A DNA stretch of 64,000 nt from Variovorax fucosicus (GCF_030316825.1 NZ_JASZYU010000001.1:620001-684000); one strand, 5' to 3'. Positions 43,257 to 55,781 are shown, counted from the stretch's first letter. Notes: a model not told the origin generated them from the letters alone. Numbers and translations: made by a program.

Positions 43257-44485
43257 CCCGCGCACGCCGTGGCCGGCATCCGCCGCGCCTCGGCCCGCGC
43301 GCTTGCGATCGACCAGCCGAACACGCCGAGCCCCGCCACTGCCAGCAGCGCGCCGACCCAGCCGGTCGAGGCCCAGCCCAGGCCCGCCGTGATGGCCACG
43401 CCGCCCAGCCATGCGCCGAGCGCATTGGCCGTGTTGAAGGCCGAATGGTTGAGCGCGGCCGCCAGCGTCTGGGCGTCGCCGGCCACGTCCATCAGGCGGA
43501 TCTGCAACGCCGGGCCGATGGCGACGATGGTGCCGATCAGGAACACGTTGATCGCCGCCGTCACCACATGCTGCGCCGCGAAGGTGAACAGGGTCAGCAC
43601 CAGCGCCGAATAGACAAGCAGGCCGAAGATGGTGCGCATCAGCGACTTGTCGGCCAGGCGCGCGCCGACCACGTTGCCCATCACCATGCCGAGCCCGAAC
43701 AGCGCGAGCACGAACGGCACGCCGCCCAGCGGCAGGCCGGCCACTTCGGTCAGCGTAGGCTTGATGTAGCTGAACACCGAGAACATGCCGCCGAAGCCGA
43801 TCGCGCCGATGCCGAGCGTGAACCAGACCTGCTTGCGCTTGAGCGCGCCGAGTTCGCGCCACGGACTGGCGCCGGCGGCCGGTGCAATGTCGGGAATGTC
43901 GCGACGCAGCAGCACCACCGCGGCCAGCGCGATGACGCCGACGAACACGAATGCGGCGCGCCATCCGAACAGTTGGCCGAGCCATGCCGCGATCGGCACC
44001 CCGACCAGCGTGGCACCGGTGAGCCCCAGCATCACCAGCCCGACGGCACGCGCGCGCCGGTTCGGTGGCGCGAGTGCGGCCGCAACCAGTGCCGCCACGC
44101 CGAAGTAGGTGCCGTGCGGCAGGCCGGTGGCGAAGCGCAGCAGGTTGAGCGAGAGATATCCGGGCGCCAGCGCGCTGGCGAAATTGCCGGCCGCGAACAC
44201 CGCCATCAATGCGATCAGCAGGGCGCGGCGATGCCAGCCCGCGGCCAGCACGGCCAGCACCGGTGCGCCGATCACCACGCCCAGCGCATAGGCGCTGATC
44301 ACATGGCCGGCGGTCGGAATGCTCACGCCGATGTCGCTGGCGACCTCGGGCAGCAGGCCCATGATGACGAACTCGCCGGTGCCGATGGCGAAGCCGCCCA
44401 CGCCGAGCGCCAGCATGGCGCGGCCGAAGTTGACTTGGGGCAGCGCGGCGGCTTCCACGCCGGCCGGCGCGGTGGATGTGACGTT
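43253..44485 (-). CDS. MFS transporter, arabinose-efflux/drug-efflux type
   Basis: A 410-residue inner-membrane exporter with about 12 helices. The sequence [24 protein letters not shown] followed by [21 protein letters not shown] is typical of the AraJ/YdhP-like DHA1 group. I chose TTG at 44485 because AAGGA stands 7 bases before it; the upstream part of the frame looks non-coding. The exported compound is unknown. It is divergent from the DUF294 protein gene. Confidence 0.85.
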   Translation of the reverse strand, partial: NVTSTAPAGVEAAALPQVNFGRAMLALGVGGFAIGTGEFVIMGLLPEVASDIGVSIPTAGHVISAYALGVVIGAPVLAVLAAGWHRRALLIALMAVFAAGNFASALAPGYLSLNLLRFATGLPHGTYFGVAALVAAALAPPNRRARAVGLVMLGLTGATLVGVPIAAWLGQLFGWRAAFVFVGVIALAAVVLLRRDIPDIAPAAGASPWRELGALKRKQVWFTLGIGAIGFGGMFSVFSYIKPTLTEVAGLPLGGVPFVLALFGLGMVMGNVVGARLADKSLMRTIFGLLVYSALVLTLFTFAAQHVVTAAINVFLIGTIVAIGPALQIRLMDVAGDAQTLAAALNHSAFNTANALGAWLGGVAITAGLGWASTGWVGALLAVAGLGVFGWSIASARAEARRMPATACAG

Positions 44486-44652
44486 CAAACCGGGTTCCTT
44501 GGAGAAGCCCGGCGGCGTCGGGCAACGCCCGAGTCTAGGGTAAACCCCATATCCTTGCAGGACAGGGGGCGGCGACCGGGCCAATGCGCAACAGCTTGTC
44601 CGATATCAAGCACAGCAGGCGGCGACAGCGGACACTTCCCAGGCGACGTGCC

Positions 44653-46497
44653 ATGCCCAACGCCTTCAACTTCCAGGTTTCGCCCTTCGACTGCCTGACG
44701 CCCGACGAGCAGCAGCGGGTGCGTGCGGGCGTCGACATCGCCTACTTTCGCGAGGGCGAGATCGTGCTCGATGCCGCCGTCGCGCCGACCCACCTGTTCG
44801 TGGTGATCAAGGGTTTCGTGCAGCAGTTCGAGCCCGATGGCGGGGAGCCGGTGGCCGGCTTCGGGCCCGACGACACCTTCGATGGCCGCAGCCTGGTGGC
44901 GGGCAAGGTCAGCGGCCGTTTCGTCGCGGCCGAGGAGCTGGTGGCCTACCAGCTCTCGCGCGAGGTGGTGAATGACCTGATCGCGTGCAACGCGGCGTTC
45001 GGCGCGCTGCTGTTCTCCGACCTCTCGAAGAAGCTCGGTGCCATCGCCGGGCGCAGCAGCCAGCACGAACTGCAGTCGCTGGCGCTGGCGCGCGTCGACG
45101 CGATCCCGGTGCGCGTGCCGCATTTCGTCGATGCCGACTGCGACGTGCTCTCGGTGGTGCGCCTGTTCCAGGCCGAGCGCACCTCCAACGTGCTGGTGCG
45201 CGACACCGATGCCGAGGGCGTGCCGCGGCTCGGCATCTTCACGGTGACGGCACTGCAGCGCGCCGTGCTGCACGGCACGCCGCTGGAGCGCCTTGCGGTG
45301 CGCGAGGTGACCAGTTTCGGCCTGATCACGGTGAACGCCGGCGACCCGGTCGGCGACGCCCTGACGGTGATGGTGCGGCACAAGGTGCACCGGGTGGCCG
45401 TTCTGGCCGACGACCACAGCGGCCGCGTGGTGGGCGTGCTGGAGGCGCTCGACCTGTTCAGCTTTCTGTCGAACCATTCCTACCTGATCAACCGCGAGAT
45501 CGCCGAGGCGCAGGATCTGGCGGCACTGGGCCAGGCCTGCGGGCACGTCACGCGGCTGATCGCGCTGCTGCACCGCGGCGGCACGCGGGTCGGCCAGATC
45601 GCAACGCTGGTACAGGCCCTCAACGCCAAGTTGTTCGAACGCACCTGGCAGTTGATCGCGCCGCCGGAGCTGGTCGCCAACAGCTGCCTGTTCGTGATGG
45701 GCAGCGAAGGCCGTGGCGAGCAACTGCTCAAGACCGACCAGGACAACGGCCTGCTGCTGCGCGACGGCTATGCGCCACCCGCCGACCTCGACGCGATCTG
45801 CGCGCGCTTCACCCGCTCGCTCATCGAATTCGGCTATCCCGAATGCCCCGGCGGCATCATGGTGTCGAACCCGCATTGGCGCGCCGGCCAGCGCGAATTT
45901 GCCGAACGCGCGCGCGGCTGGCTGCTGCAGCCCGACGGCGACCGGCTGATGGCGCTGGCGATCTTTCTCGATGCGCACGCGGTCTGCGGCGACGCGGGCC
46001 TGCTGGCCGGCGTGCGCGCGAGCCTGTTCGCACTGACCACCGACAACGATGCCATGCTCGCGCGCTTTGCCTCCGCGGTCGACGCCTTTGCCGACGACGG
46101 CGGCTGGCTGCATCGCCTGCTGACGCGCGGCGAGGCCCCGCGCGGCGGCTTCGACATCAAGAAGCAGGGCCTGTTCCCGCTGGTGCACGGCGTGCGCAGC
46201 CTGGCGCTGCGCGCACAGCTCGGCGAAACCTCCACCGCGGGCCGCCTCGATGCGCTGGTGGCGGCGGGCCAGATCGACCGCGCGCTCGCCACCGACGTGC
46301 TGGAGAGTCTCTACTTCTTCATGGGCCTGCGGCTGAAGGCGGGTCTCGCGGAACTCGATGCCGGCCATGCGGCAAGCGGCAAGGTCGACCCGAGCCGCCT
46401 GAGCAGCCTGGAGCGCGACCTGCTCAAGGACACGCTGGACGTGGTCAAGCGCTTTCGCCGCATGCTGCACCAGCGCTTCCACCTGGACGCAGTGTGA
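44653..46497 (+). CDS. cNMP-binding / CBS / DUF294 nucleotidyltransferase-like signalling protein
   Basis: A 614-residue cytoplasmic protein with, in order, a cyclic-nucleotide-binding-like domain (about 10-130), a CBS pair (about 150-275), and the DUF294 nucleotidyltransferase-like domain near 345-480 with FVMGSEGRGEQLLKTDQDNGLLL. DUF294_C follows. Family members are thought to sense nucleotides, but no reaction is established. The overlapping DnaQ-like exonuclease and the following actP operon form a grouping seen in other proteobacteria, and a link to acetate control is likely. ATG at 44653 is preferred to one at 44584. Confidence 0.88.
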   Translation: MPNAFNFQVSPFDCLTPDEQQRVRAGVDIAYFREGEIVLDAAVAPTHLFVVIKGFVQQFEPDGGEPVAGFGPDDTFDGRSLVAGKVSGRFVAAEELVAYQLSREVVNDLIACNAAFGALLFSDLSKKLGAIAGRSSQHELQSLALARVDAIPVRVPHFVDADCDVLSVVRLFQAERTSNVLVRDTDAEGVPRLGIFTVTALQRAVLHGTPLERLAVREVTSFGLITVNAGDPVGDALTVMVRHKVHRVAVLADDHSGRVVGVLEALDLFSFLSNHSYLINREIAEAQDLAALGQACGHVTRLIALLHRGGTRVGQIATLVQALNAKLFERTWQLIAPPELVANSCLFVMGSEGRGEQLLKTDQDNGLLLRDGYAPPADLDAICARFTRSLIEFGYPECPGGIMVSNPHWRAGQREFAERARGWLLQPDGDRLMALAIFLDAHAVCGDAGLLAGVRASLFALTTDNDAMLARFASAVDAFADDGGWLHRLLTRGEAPRGGFDIKKQGLFPLVHGVRSLALRAQLGETSTAGRLDALVAAGQIDRALATDVLESLYFFMGLRLKAGLAELDAGHAASGKVDPSRLSSLERDLLKDTLDVVKRFRRMLHQRFHLDAV

Positions 46498-47138
46498 GCG
46501 CCATCGCGCCCTTCCCCTGGACCGTCGCGCTCAAGCGCTGGTGGCTGCTCTACCACCTGGGCGACCCGCGCTTTCGCTTCATGTGGGACGCGCCGCCGCC
46601 CGACGAGTGGGTGGCGCTGGACTGCGAGACCACCGGGCTGGACACGCGGCGCGATGAGATCGTGGCCATCGCCGCGGTGCGCATCCGCGGCAACCGCATC
46701 CTGTGCAGCGAGCGGCTGGAACTGCTGGTGCGGCCGGATCGGCGTGCCGTGTCGGCCGACAGCGTGCGCGTGCACCGCCTGCGGGAGCGTGACGTGGCCG
46801 AGGGCATCGCGCCCGACGAGGCGATGCACCGGCTGCTGCGCTTCATCGGCAGTCGTCCGTTGGTGGGCTACTACCTGGAATTCGACGTGGCCATGATCGA
46901 CCGTGTGCTGTTTCCGCTGCTCGGCATGGGACTGCCGCAGCCGAAGATCGAGGTCTCGGCGCTCTACTACGACCACAAGAACCGCCAGCGTCCGGCACAC
47001 GAGCGCGGCGGCGACATCGATCTGCGCTTTGCCACGCTGATGAGCGACCTCGGCCTGCCGCAACGTCCGGCGCACGATGCGCTGAACGATGCGGTGATGG
47101 CCGCGCTGGCTTTCCTGAAGCTGAAAGCGCTGGCCTGA
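46494..47138 (+). CDS. DnaQ-like 3'-5' exonuclease (DEDDh)
   Basis: A 214-residue exonuclease-fold protein. The acidic motifs are ALDCETTGLD, EFDVAMIDR and HDALNDA, with the His of the DEDDh type. GTG at 46494 overlaps the stop of the DUF294 gene (GTGTGA), so the two are coupled. It is not the chromosomal replication proofreader by context; its partner suggests a role with nucleotides or RNA ends, which is unproved. Confidence 0.87.
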   Translation: MSAIAPFPWTVALKRWWLLYHLGDPRFRFMWDAPPPDEWVALDCETTGLDTRRDEIVAIAAVRIRGNRILCSERLELLVRPDRRAVSADSVRVHRLRERDVAEGIAPDEAMHRLLRFIGSRPLVGYYLEFDVAMIDRVLFPLLGMGLPQPKIEVSALYYDHKNRQRPAHERGGDIDLRFATLMSDLGLPQRPAHDALNDAVMAALAFLKLKALA

Positions 47139-47141
47139 GGC

Positions 47142-48872
47142 TCAGTGCCCGGAGGCACCCGACGCACCGAGGCCGGTCTCCGAGCGCACCTGCTGCGCCG
47201 GGAACGCCGCGCGTTCGGCTTGCGCCTGGCGGCTGCGGTCCAGCACCGAGAAGAGCCAGATGCTGACGAAGGCGATGGTCATCGAGAACAGGGCCGGCGA
47301 GGCATAGGGAAAAAGTGCCGAGCCCTTCGGGTTGCCGAGCGTGGCTTCCCACACCGACGGCGACACGATGGTCAGACCCACCGACGAGATCAGGCCGAGC
47401 GTGCCGCCAATCACCGCGCCGCGGGTGGTGCAGTTCTTCCACAGCACCGACATGAACAGCACCGGGAAGTTGGCCGAGGCCGCCACCGCGAAGGCCAGCG
47501 ACACCATGAAGGCGATGTTCTGCTTCTCGAAGATGATGCCCAGCGCCACCGCCACGATGCCCAGCGCGATCGTCGTGACGCGCGACACCTTGAGCTCGGC
47601 TGCGCTGTCGGCCTTGCCCTTCTTGATGAGCGTGGCATACAGATCGTGCGACACCGCCGATGCGCCCGACAGCGTCAGCCCCGCCACCACCGCCAGGATG
47701 GTGGCAAAGGCCACCGCCGAGATGAAGCCGTAGAACACGTTACCGCCGACCGACTTGGCCACCAGCACCGCCGCCATGTTGGCTGCACCCGCACCGCCCT
47801 TGATGACGCCCGTGGTGGTGTCGGCAAACTCCGGATTGGTCAGCACCAGCGTGATGGCGCCGAAGCCGATGATGAAGATCAGCAGGTAGAAGTAGCCGAT
47901 CCAGGTGGTGGCCCAGAACACCGACTTGCGCGCCTGCTTGGCATCGGGCACGGTGAAGAACCGCATCAGGATGTGCGGAAGTCCCGCAGTGCCGAACATC
48001 AGCGCCATGCCGAACGAGATGGCCGAGATCGGATCCTTCACGAAGCCGCCCGGGCCCATGATGGCCAGGCCGATGTCGGCCGCCTCGGCCGGGCTCTTGC
48101 CGGCATTGGCCGCGATCAGCGTGCGCACCTCGACTGATTTGGCGAACAGCGCCTCCGGGCTGAAGTTGAAGGCAGCCATCACCATCAACGCCATGAAGGT
48201 CACGCCGGCCAGCAGCAGCACCGCCTTGATGATCTGCACCCAGGTGGTGGCCGTCATGCCGCCGAAGAGCACATACACCATCATCAGCCCGCCGACGATC
48301 ACCACCGCCATCCAGTACTCGAGCCCGAACAGCAGCTTGATCAGCTGGCCGGCGCCCACCATCTGCGCGATCAGGTAGAAGGCCACAACCACCAGCGTGC
48401 CGGAGGCCGCGAACGCGCGGATCGGGCCGGGCTGAAAGCGATAACCGGCCACATCGGCAAAGGTGAACTTGCCCAGGTTGCGCAACCGCTCCGCCATCAG
48501 GAAGGTGATGACCGGCCAGCCGACCAGGAAGCCGATCGAATAGATCAGGCCGTCGTAGCCGGTCGCCATCACCGCGGCAGAAATGCCGAGGAACGACGCG
48601 GCCGACATGTAGTCGCCCGCGATCGCGAGGCCGTTCTGGAAGCCTGTGATGCCGCCGCCTGCGGTGTAGAAGTCCGAAGCCGACTTGGTCCGCGCCGCGG
48701 CGCGCTTGGTGATCCACAGCGTGAGCAGCACGAAGCCGGAAAACATGCCGATCGCGATCCAGTTGGTCGGCTGCTTCGCGACCTGGCCGACATCACCGCC
48801 GGCGGCCATGGCCGCACCGGTGGCCAGCAGCATGGCGAGCGCGAAGAAAGAAGATGAAAAACGGCGGTTCAT
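47142..48872 (-). CDS. actP: Cation/acetate symporter ActP
   Basis: A 576-residue sodium:solute symporter that imports acetate. It has a signal-like N-terminus ([16 protein letters not shown]), 13 or so helices and the SSS-family stretch [33 protein letters not shown] at 48872 overlaps the DUF485 stop (ATGA), so the pair is one operon, as usual. It converges with the exonuclease gene with 3 bp between stops. The upstream 14-bp element at 49241 is repeated before the two-component genes. Confidence 0.93.
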   Translation of the reverse strand: MNRRFSSSFFALAMLLATGAAMAAGGDVGQVAKQPTNWIAIGMFSGFVLLTLWITKRAAARTKSASDFYTAGGGITGFQNGLAIAGDYMSAASFLGISAAVMATGYDGLIYSIGFLVGWPVITFLMAERLRNLGKFTFADVAGYRFQPGPIRAFAASGTLVVVAFYLIAQMVGAGQLIKLLFGLEYWMAVVIVGGLMMVYVLFGGMTATTWVQIIKAVLLLAGVTFMALMVMAAFNFSPEALFAKSVEVRTLIAANAGKSPAEAADIGLAIMGPGGFVKDPISAISFGMALMFGTAGLPHILMRFFTVPDAKQARKSVFWATTWIGYFYLLIFIIGFGAITLVLTNPEFADTTTGVIKGGAGAANMAAVLVAKSVGGNVFYGFISAVAFATILAVVAGLTLSGASAVSHDLYATLIKKGKADSAAELKVSRVTTIALGIVAVALGIIFEKQNIAFMVSLAFAVAASANFPVLFMSVLWKNCTTRGAVIGGTLGLISSVGLTIVSPSVWEATLGNPKGSALFPYASPALFSMTIAFVSIWLFSVLDRSRQAQAERAAFPAQQVRSETGLGASGASGH

Positions 48873-49177
48873 TGCGTGGCTTCCTTCAGGATCTCGGCCG
48901 TCAGCCGATCGAACTCGCCATTGGCACGGCGGATGTAGATCGCGGTGATGGCGATGGTGAAGACGATCACGCCGAGCCCGATCGGGATGCCGATCGTGGT
49001 GACGCCGCTGCCGATCGGCGTGGCAAGAAACGGCTTGTTGAACGCGATGAGCGCGATGTAGCCGTAGTACACGACCATCATCAGCGCCGCGAACAGCCAG
49101 CCGTAGGTATTGCGCTTGCGGCGCAGCTCGTGGTACTTGGGATTCGACTGGATCTTGTCGACGATGGGATCGCGCAT
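48869..49177 (-). CDS. yjcH: DUF485 membrane protein (YjcH-like), actP partner
   Basis: A 102-residue protein with two helices (about 25-45 and 60-82) and the family start [21 protein letters not shown]. It is the standard small partner encoded directly before actP. GGAGACAACC precedes the ATG. The function is not known but a role in symporter assembly or regulation is usually assumed. Confidence 0.92.
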   Translation of the reverse strand: MRDPIVDKIQSNPKYHELRRKRNTYGWLFAALMMVVYYGYIALIAFNKPFLATPIGSGVTTIGIPIGLGVIVFTIAITAIYIRRANGEFDRLTAEILKEATQ

Positions 49178-49240
49178 GGTTGTCTCCGAGGCTTGGGTCG
49201 GCGCGATTCTGGAACGCCCGATCCGCCCGTGGGCGACGAC

Positions 49241-49263
49241 GCAATCATTCGTCACATTGCGAT
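49241..49263. promoter_or_regulatory. Repeated element upstream of the DUF485-actP operon
   Basis: GCAATCATTCGTCA (49241-49254) recurs exactly at 52004-52017, and the similarity continues for nine more positions (20 of 23 match). It lies 64-77 bp before the DUF485 start. The palindrome GATTGCAATC follows at 49261-49270. It is a candidate binding site for the response regulator encoded next to it. Confidence 0.55.
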
Positions 49264-49268
49264 TGCAA

Positions 49269-50015
49269 TCACTCCCAGGTGACGTTGGCGGCGAACATGT
49301 AGCCCGCGCCGTACACCGTCTTGATGATGGTCGGGTCGTGCGGATCGTTCTCGATCTTGCGGCGCAGGCGCGAGATGCGCACATCGATGCTGCGGTCGGT
49401 GGGCAGCAGGTCGCGCGCGCCCATCAGCTGCTCGCGCGTGAGGATCTGGTGCGGCCGCTCGACGAAGCAACGCAGCACCTGGGTTTCGGCTGTGCCCAGC
49501 AGGTGCTCGGTTCCGTCCGGCGCCCGCAGGATGTTGGCTGCGCAGTCGATGCGCCACCCCAGGAAGGAGGCGTAGCGCCGCTGTCGCCCGCCCGTGGCAC
49601 CGGGCGCGGCCATGCGGCGGCGCAGGATGCTGCGCACCCGCGCCACCAGCTCGCGCGACTCGAAGGGCTTGGTCATGTAGTCGTCGCCCCCCAGCTCGAG
49701 CCCCATCACGCGGTCGGCCGTGTGGCCGCGGCCGGTGAGGATCAGCACGCCGGCATTCGACTGCGCGGTGATGCGGCGCATGAGGTCGATGCCGTCCATG
49801 TCGGGCAGGCCGAGATCGACGATGCACAGGTCGGGCTTTTCAGTCTGCATGCGGCGCAACACGCTGGCACCTGTCTGGAAGCCCTCGCAGTTGAAGCCGA
49901 ACTCGGTGAGCGCGGCGAGCACCAGCTTCGACACCGCCGGATCGTCTTCCACGAGGAACACCAGCGAGGGTGGCGCCCCCTCGTCGGCCATGCCGCGGTA
50001 GGCCAGCGTGTTCAT
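49269..50015 (-). CDS. OmpR-family response regulator
   Basis: A 248-residue two-component regulator. The receiver domain (about 15-130) has the acidic pair EDD, the phosphorylated Asp67 in CIVDLGLPDMDG, Thr in ILTGRG and Lys in MTKPFES. The C-terminal winged helix ends DVRISRLRRKIENDPHDPTIIKTVYGAGYMF, typical of OmpR/PhoB. Its ATG overlaps the kinase stop (ATGA), so both are co-translated. By position it probably controls actP, the acyl-CoA ligase and acs. Confidence 0.9.
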   Translation of the reverse strand: MNTLAYRGMADEGAPPSLVFLVEDDPAVSKLVLAALTEFGFNCEGFQTGASVLRRMQTEKPDLCIVDLGLPDMDGIDLMRRITAQSNAGVLILTGRGHTADRVMGLELGGDDYMTKPFESRELVARVRSILRRRMAAPGATGGRQRRYASFLGWRIDCAANILRAPDGTEHLLGTAETQVLRCFVERPHQILTREQLMGARDLLPTDRSIDVRISRLRRKIENDPHDPTIIKTVYGAGYMFAANVTWE

Positions 50016-52018
50016 GGCCGGCCCGCCTCGATCGCATCGGCCAGCTGCGCGGTCGTGAACGGCTTGGTCAGCAGCGGCACGCCGGGCACCTGCAGGTCAC
50101 CGGGTGCGTTGCCGCTCATCAGCACCACGGCTTGCGCGCGCTGCTGCGCGCGCGCCGCCCGTGCGACCTCGCGGCCATCGACGCTGCCCGGCATCACCAC
50201 GTCGGACAACAGCAGCGCGATGTTGTCGGTGTGCGTGAGCAGTTGCAGGGCCTCGGCCCCGTTGTCGGCCTCGAGCACGCTGTAGCCCAGCTCGAGCAGG
50301 TTGCGACGGATCACGCGGCGCACCTGGGCATCGTCGTCCACCAGCAGCGCGAGTCCGCGCCAGCCCGCCTCGGCCGGGACCGCGGCGGGCATCGCCCGCT
50401 GGGCTTCGACGCCGCCGCTGGCGGGCAGCCAGAGCGAGATGGTGGTGCCGCGGCCTGGCTGGCTGTGCACGTCGATGGCGCCGCCCGATTGCTTGATGAA
50501 GCCATACACCATGGCCATGCCGAGGCCGGTGCCAAGGCCCGGCTGCTTGGTGGTGAAGAAGGGTTCGAACATGTGCGCCAGCGTGTGCGCATCCATGCCG
50601 GCGCCGTTGTCTTCGACGTCGATGCGCACGTGCTCGCCGGTGGCCGTCTGCAGCGTCGCAGCGGCGCCGGCGTCCAGCACGACCGGGCGCAGGCGCAGTG
50701 TGATGCGGCCATCGGGCCGGGAGGCGTCGCGTGCATTCAGGATCATGTTGACCAGGGCCTGCTCGAGCTGGCTCGGGTCGATCCACGCCCATAGCGGAGT
50801 GGCGGCGCCAGCGGCGTCGATCACGAGTTCGAGGTGCTCGGGCAGCGAGCGTCGCACCAGCCGCTCCACCGTCTGGAGCAGCGCCAAGGCGTCGACCGCG
50901 CTGGCCTGCAACGGCTGGCGCCGGGCAAAGTGCATCATGCCCTTCACCAGCTCGGCCCCGCGCCGGGAGGCGTCGAGCGCCGGCTGCACGTATTCGGGCA
51001 CCAGCGCATCGCCGGGCCGCGCATCCGCCAGCGCCGCGAGGTTGCCGATGACAACGGTCAGGATGTTGTTGAAGTCGTGCGCCAGCCCACCAGTCAGATG
51101 GCCCATTGCCTCCAGCTTCTGCGTGCGCACGAGGAGTTCCTGCGCACGCTTCTGCTCGGTGATGTCGAAAGTCAGCTCGAAGCAGCCGGCAAACGTGCCG
51201 TCGGCCGTACGCTCGGGAACCAGCGAGGTGCGCACGGCGCGCCGGTCACCGGTGGAGGTGACGAGTTCGTATTCGAAGCTCACCGCTTCCCCAGCCATGG
51301 CGCGCAGCGCGTACGGCTTGACCACCGCATACACCGCGTCGCCCAGAAACGACCGTGCGCTGGCCTGTTCGGGCCGCGTGGTGTCGACGCGAAACCAGTC
51401 GCGGTAGCCCCGGTTGATGTAGCGGTAGACGCGGTGGCGGTCGAAGTAGGCCACCAGCGCCGGGATCGAGTCCATCACCAGCCGCACGCGCTGCTCGCTG
51501 CTGGCCAGCTCCGCGGTGCGCGCGGCGACGCGGTTCTCGAGGTCGACGCTGTGCTCGCGGATCGTGCGCTCGGCCTCGCGCTGCGCCGTCATGTCCGAAT
51601 AGAGGGTGACAAAGCCATGGCCCGGCAGCGGCTCGCCATGGATGTGCAGCACGCGCCCGTCGGGGCGGACGCGCTCGATGTCGTGCGGTGCAAAGGTGCG
51701 GGCCGCAGCCACGCGCTCGGCGACCAGCGCCTCGGGATCACCCGGACCGTATTCGCCGCGCCGGGCGTTGTAGCGGATGAAGGTGTCGAACGGCGTGCCG
51801 ATACAGGCCATGCCTTCCGGGAAATCGAGCAGGCGCACATAGGCGCTGTTCCAGGCCACCAGGCGCAGCTCGGCATCGAAGATCGACAGCCCCTGGTCGA
51901 GCAGGTCGAGGCCGGCCTGCAGGGTCTGGTAGCGCGCGAGCGGAGCTGTGTAGGGCAAAACGTCGTGTCCCTGGGAAGTTCTGACGGTTATAGCCCCCTC
52001 GCTGCAATCATTCGTCAT
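50012..52018 (-). CDS. PAS-containing hybrid sensor histidine kinase (soluble)
   Basis: A 668-residue kinase without membrane helices. Two PAS domains come first (LDLLDQGLSIFDAELRLVAWN near 35-55 and MDSIPALVAYFDRHRVYRYIN near 180-200), then HisKA with His314 in GLAHDFNNIL, the HATPase domain (NMILNARDA, DNGAGMD, GLGTGLGM), and a C-terminal receiver with Asp606 in LLLSDVVMPG. The start is uncertain: ATG 52018 has no ribosome site and lies on a repeated 14-bp element, and a TATAAC promoter box follows it at 51992-51987. TTG at 51958 with AGGGA nine bases before it may be the true start, giving 648 residues. Confidence 0.88.
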   Translation of the reverse strand: MTNDCSEGAITVRTSQGHDVLPYTAPLARYQTLQAGLDLLDQGLSIFDAELRLVAWNSAYVRLLDFPEGMACIGTPFDTFIRYNARRGEYGPGDPEALVAERVAAARTFAPHDIERVRPDGRVLHIHGEPLPGHGFVTLYSDMTAQREAERTIREHSVDLENRVAARTAELASSEQRVRLVMDSIPALVAYFDRHRVYRYINRGYRDWFRVDTTRPEQASARSFLGDAVYAVVKPYALRAMAGEAVSFEYELVTSTGDRRAVRTSLVPERTADGTFAGCFELTFDITEQKRAQELLVRTQKLEAMGHLTGGLAHDFNNILTVVIGNLAALADARPGDALVPEYVQPALDASRRGAELVKGMMHFARRQPLQASAVDALALLQTVERLVRRSLPEHLELVIDAAGAATPLWAWIDPSQLEQALVNMILNARDASRPDGRITLRLRPVVLDAGAAATLQTATGEHVRIDVEDNGAGMDAHTLAHMFEPFFTTKQPGLGTGLGMAMVYGFIKQSGGAIDVHSQPGRGTTISLWLPASGGVEAQRAMPAAVPAEAGWRGLALLVDDDAQVRRVIRRNLLELGYSVLEADNGAEALQLLTHTDNIALLLSDVVMPGSVDGREVARAARAQQRAQAVVLMSGNAPGDLQVPGVPLLTKPFTTAQLADAIEAGRP

Positions 52019-52026
52019 TTTTCGAT
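52004..52026. promoter_or_regulatory. Repeated element between kinase and acyl-CoA ligase genes
   Basis: Second copy of the element at 49241-49263 (14 bases exact, 20 of 23 overall), in the same orientation on the chromosome. It is in the divergent gap, about 65-87 bp before the acyl-CoA ligase ATG and at the annotated kinase start. Repeats in just these two control regions suggest a common regulator, most simply the response regulator encoded here. Confidence 0.55.
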
Positions 52027-52090
52027 GCGGCTTGTGCAATGTTCATGGCCGATCCTCGGGCTTCGGGAAAACGACGCCCTCGGAGACAAC

Positions 52091-53734
52091 ATGACACGCA
52101 CCAACCCCTACGCCATGGGGCTCGACAAGAACGCTGCGAATTTCGTGGCGCTTTCGCCGCTTTCGTTTCTCGAGCGCTCCGCCCACGTCTATCCGGATCG
52201 CTTGGCGCTGATTTACGGTGCGGTGCGCCGCAATTGGGCCGACACCTACAGCCGGTGCCGCCGGCTGGCCAGCGCGCTGGCAGCGCGCGGCATCGGGCCC
52301 GGCGACACGGTGGCCGTCATGCTCCCCAACACCCCCGCCATGTTCGAGGCCCATTTCGGCGTGCCGATGAGCGGCGCCGTGCTGAACACGCTGAACACCC
52401 GGCTCGACGCGCCGGCCATTGCCTTCATGCTGCAGCACGGCGAGGCCAAGGTGCTGCTGACCGACCGCGAGTTCGCCGGCGTCGTGGGTCAGGCGCTCTC
52501 GACGATGGGTGCGCACCGCCCCCTCGTGATCGAGGTCGAGGACGCGCTGGCGCCCCCCGGCGCGCGGCTCGGCGAAATCGACTACGAAAGTTTTCTTGCC
52601 GCGGGCGACCCCGACTTCGCCTGGCAGTTGCCGGCCGACGAGTGGGACGCCATTGCGCTGAACTACACCTCCGGCACCACCGGCAACCCAAAAGGCGTGG
52701 TGACGCACCACCGCGGCGCCTACCTCAACGCGGCCAGCAACGTGATCGCGTGGAACCTGCCGGACCAGGTGGTGTACCTGTGGACGCTGCCGATGTTCCA
52801 CTGCAACGGATGGTGCTTCCCGTGGGCTCTTGCACTGGCAGGGGCCACCAGCGTGTGCCTGCGCCGGGTCGACCCGGCGCTGATCTACCCGCTGATCCGC
52901 GAGCACCGCGTCACGCACATGTGCGGCGCGCCGATCGTCTACAGCATGATGATCAGCGCGCCGGCCGAACTGCGCGCGGGCATCGACCACGTGGTGCAGG
53001 GCCTGGTGGCGGGCGCGGCACCGCCGGCGGCGGTGATCGAGGGCTGTGAGGGCGCCGGCATCGAGATCACCCATGTCTACGGGCTGACCGAGGTGTACGG
53101 CCCATCCGCCATCTGCGCGCGGCAGCCGTCCTGGCAAGGACTGCCGGCGGAAGAACGGGCCCGGCTCAACGGCCGCCAGGGCGTGTCCTACCCGCTGCAG
53201 CAGGCCGTGACCGTGCTCGACGCGCAAACATTGATCCAGGTGCCGGCCGACGGCGAGACCATTGGCGAGATCTTCTTCCGCGGCAACGCGGTGATGAAGG
53301 GCTACCTCAAGAACCCGAGTGCCACCGAAGAGGCCTTCGCGGGCGGCTGGTTCCACACCGGCGACCTGGGCGTGCTGCACCCGGACGGCTACGTGAAGAT
53401 CAAGGATCGCAGCAAGGACGTGATCATCTCGGGCGGCGAGAACATCTCGTCGATCGAGGTGGAGGACGCGCTGCACCACCATCCTGCCGTGCTGAGCGCC
53501 GCCGTGGTGGCACAGCCCGACACCAAATGGGGCGAAGTGCCCTGCGCGTTCGTCGAACTCAAGGCCGGCCGCGCGGTTTCGGAAGCCGAGCTGGTCGAGT
53601 TCTGCCGGCCATTGCTCGCGCGCTTCAAGGTGCCCAGGCGCATCGTGTTCGGCGAGCTGCCCAAGACATCGACCGGAAAAGTCCAGAAGTTTCTGCTGCG
53701 CGACCGCGTGAATTCCGCCAGCGCCATCGATTGA
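52091..53734 (+). CDS. Acyl-CoA synthetase (AMP-forming, medium-chain AlkK-like)
   Basis: A 547-residue adenylating ligase that activates a fatty or aryl acid to its CoA ester. The ATP motif is [25 protein letters not shown] and [35 protein letters not shown] are the core motifs, and the catalytic Lys is in [14 protein letters not shown]. Length and pattern agree with AlkK-type medium-chain ligases. GGAG precedes the ATG. acs follows 23 bp later, so both acid-activating enzymes are in one operon. Confidence 0.9.
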   Translation: MTRTNPYAMGLDKNAANFVALSPLSFLERSAHVYPDRLALIYGAVRRNWADTYSRCRRLASALAARGIGPGDTVAVMLPNTPAMFEAHFGVPMSGAVLNTLNTRLDAPAIAFMLQHGEAKVLLTDREFAGVVGQALSTMGAHRPLVIEVEDALAPPGARLGEIDYESFLAAGDPDFAWQLPADEWDAIALNYTSGTTGNPKGVVTHHRGAYLNAASNVIAWNLPDQVVYLWTLPMFHCNGWCFPWALALAGATSVCLRRVDPALIYPLIREHRVTHMCGAPIVYSMMISAPAELRAGIDHVVQGLVAGAAPPAAVIEGCEGAGIEITHVYGLTEVYGPSAICARQPSWQGLPAEERARLNGRQGVSYPLQQAVTVLDAQTLIQVPADGETIGEIFFRGNAVMKGYLKNPSATEEAFAGGWFHTGDLGVLHPDGYVKIKDRSKDVIISGGENISSIEVEDALHHHPAVLSAAVVAQPDTKWGEVPCAFVELKAGRAVSEAELVEFCRPLLARFKVPRRIVFGELPKTSTGKVQKFLLRDRVNSASAID

Positions 53735-53757
53735 CATCACCCCCAGGAGACACCCTC

Positions 53758-55740
<1,983 letters not shown>

Positions 55741-55755
55741 TGCGAGAAGGCGTCT

Positions 55756-55781
55756 GGGGTAGGCCGCCCTGATCCTGCCCC
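55756..55781. terminator. Weak stem-loop between acs and urtE
   Basis: GGGGTAGG and CCTGCCCC pair over eight positions (one G-T pair) with a 10-base loop, between the two convergent stops. There is no T-run, so it may slow rather than stop polymerase from either side. Confidence 0.3.

Noticed and set aside
44584..44652. Upstream ATG at 44584 as start of the DUF294 protein
   Set aside because: The added 23 residues are Arg-rich and unlike the family, whose N-terminus fits ATG 44653.
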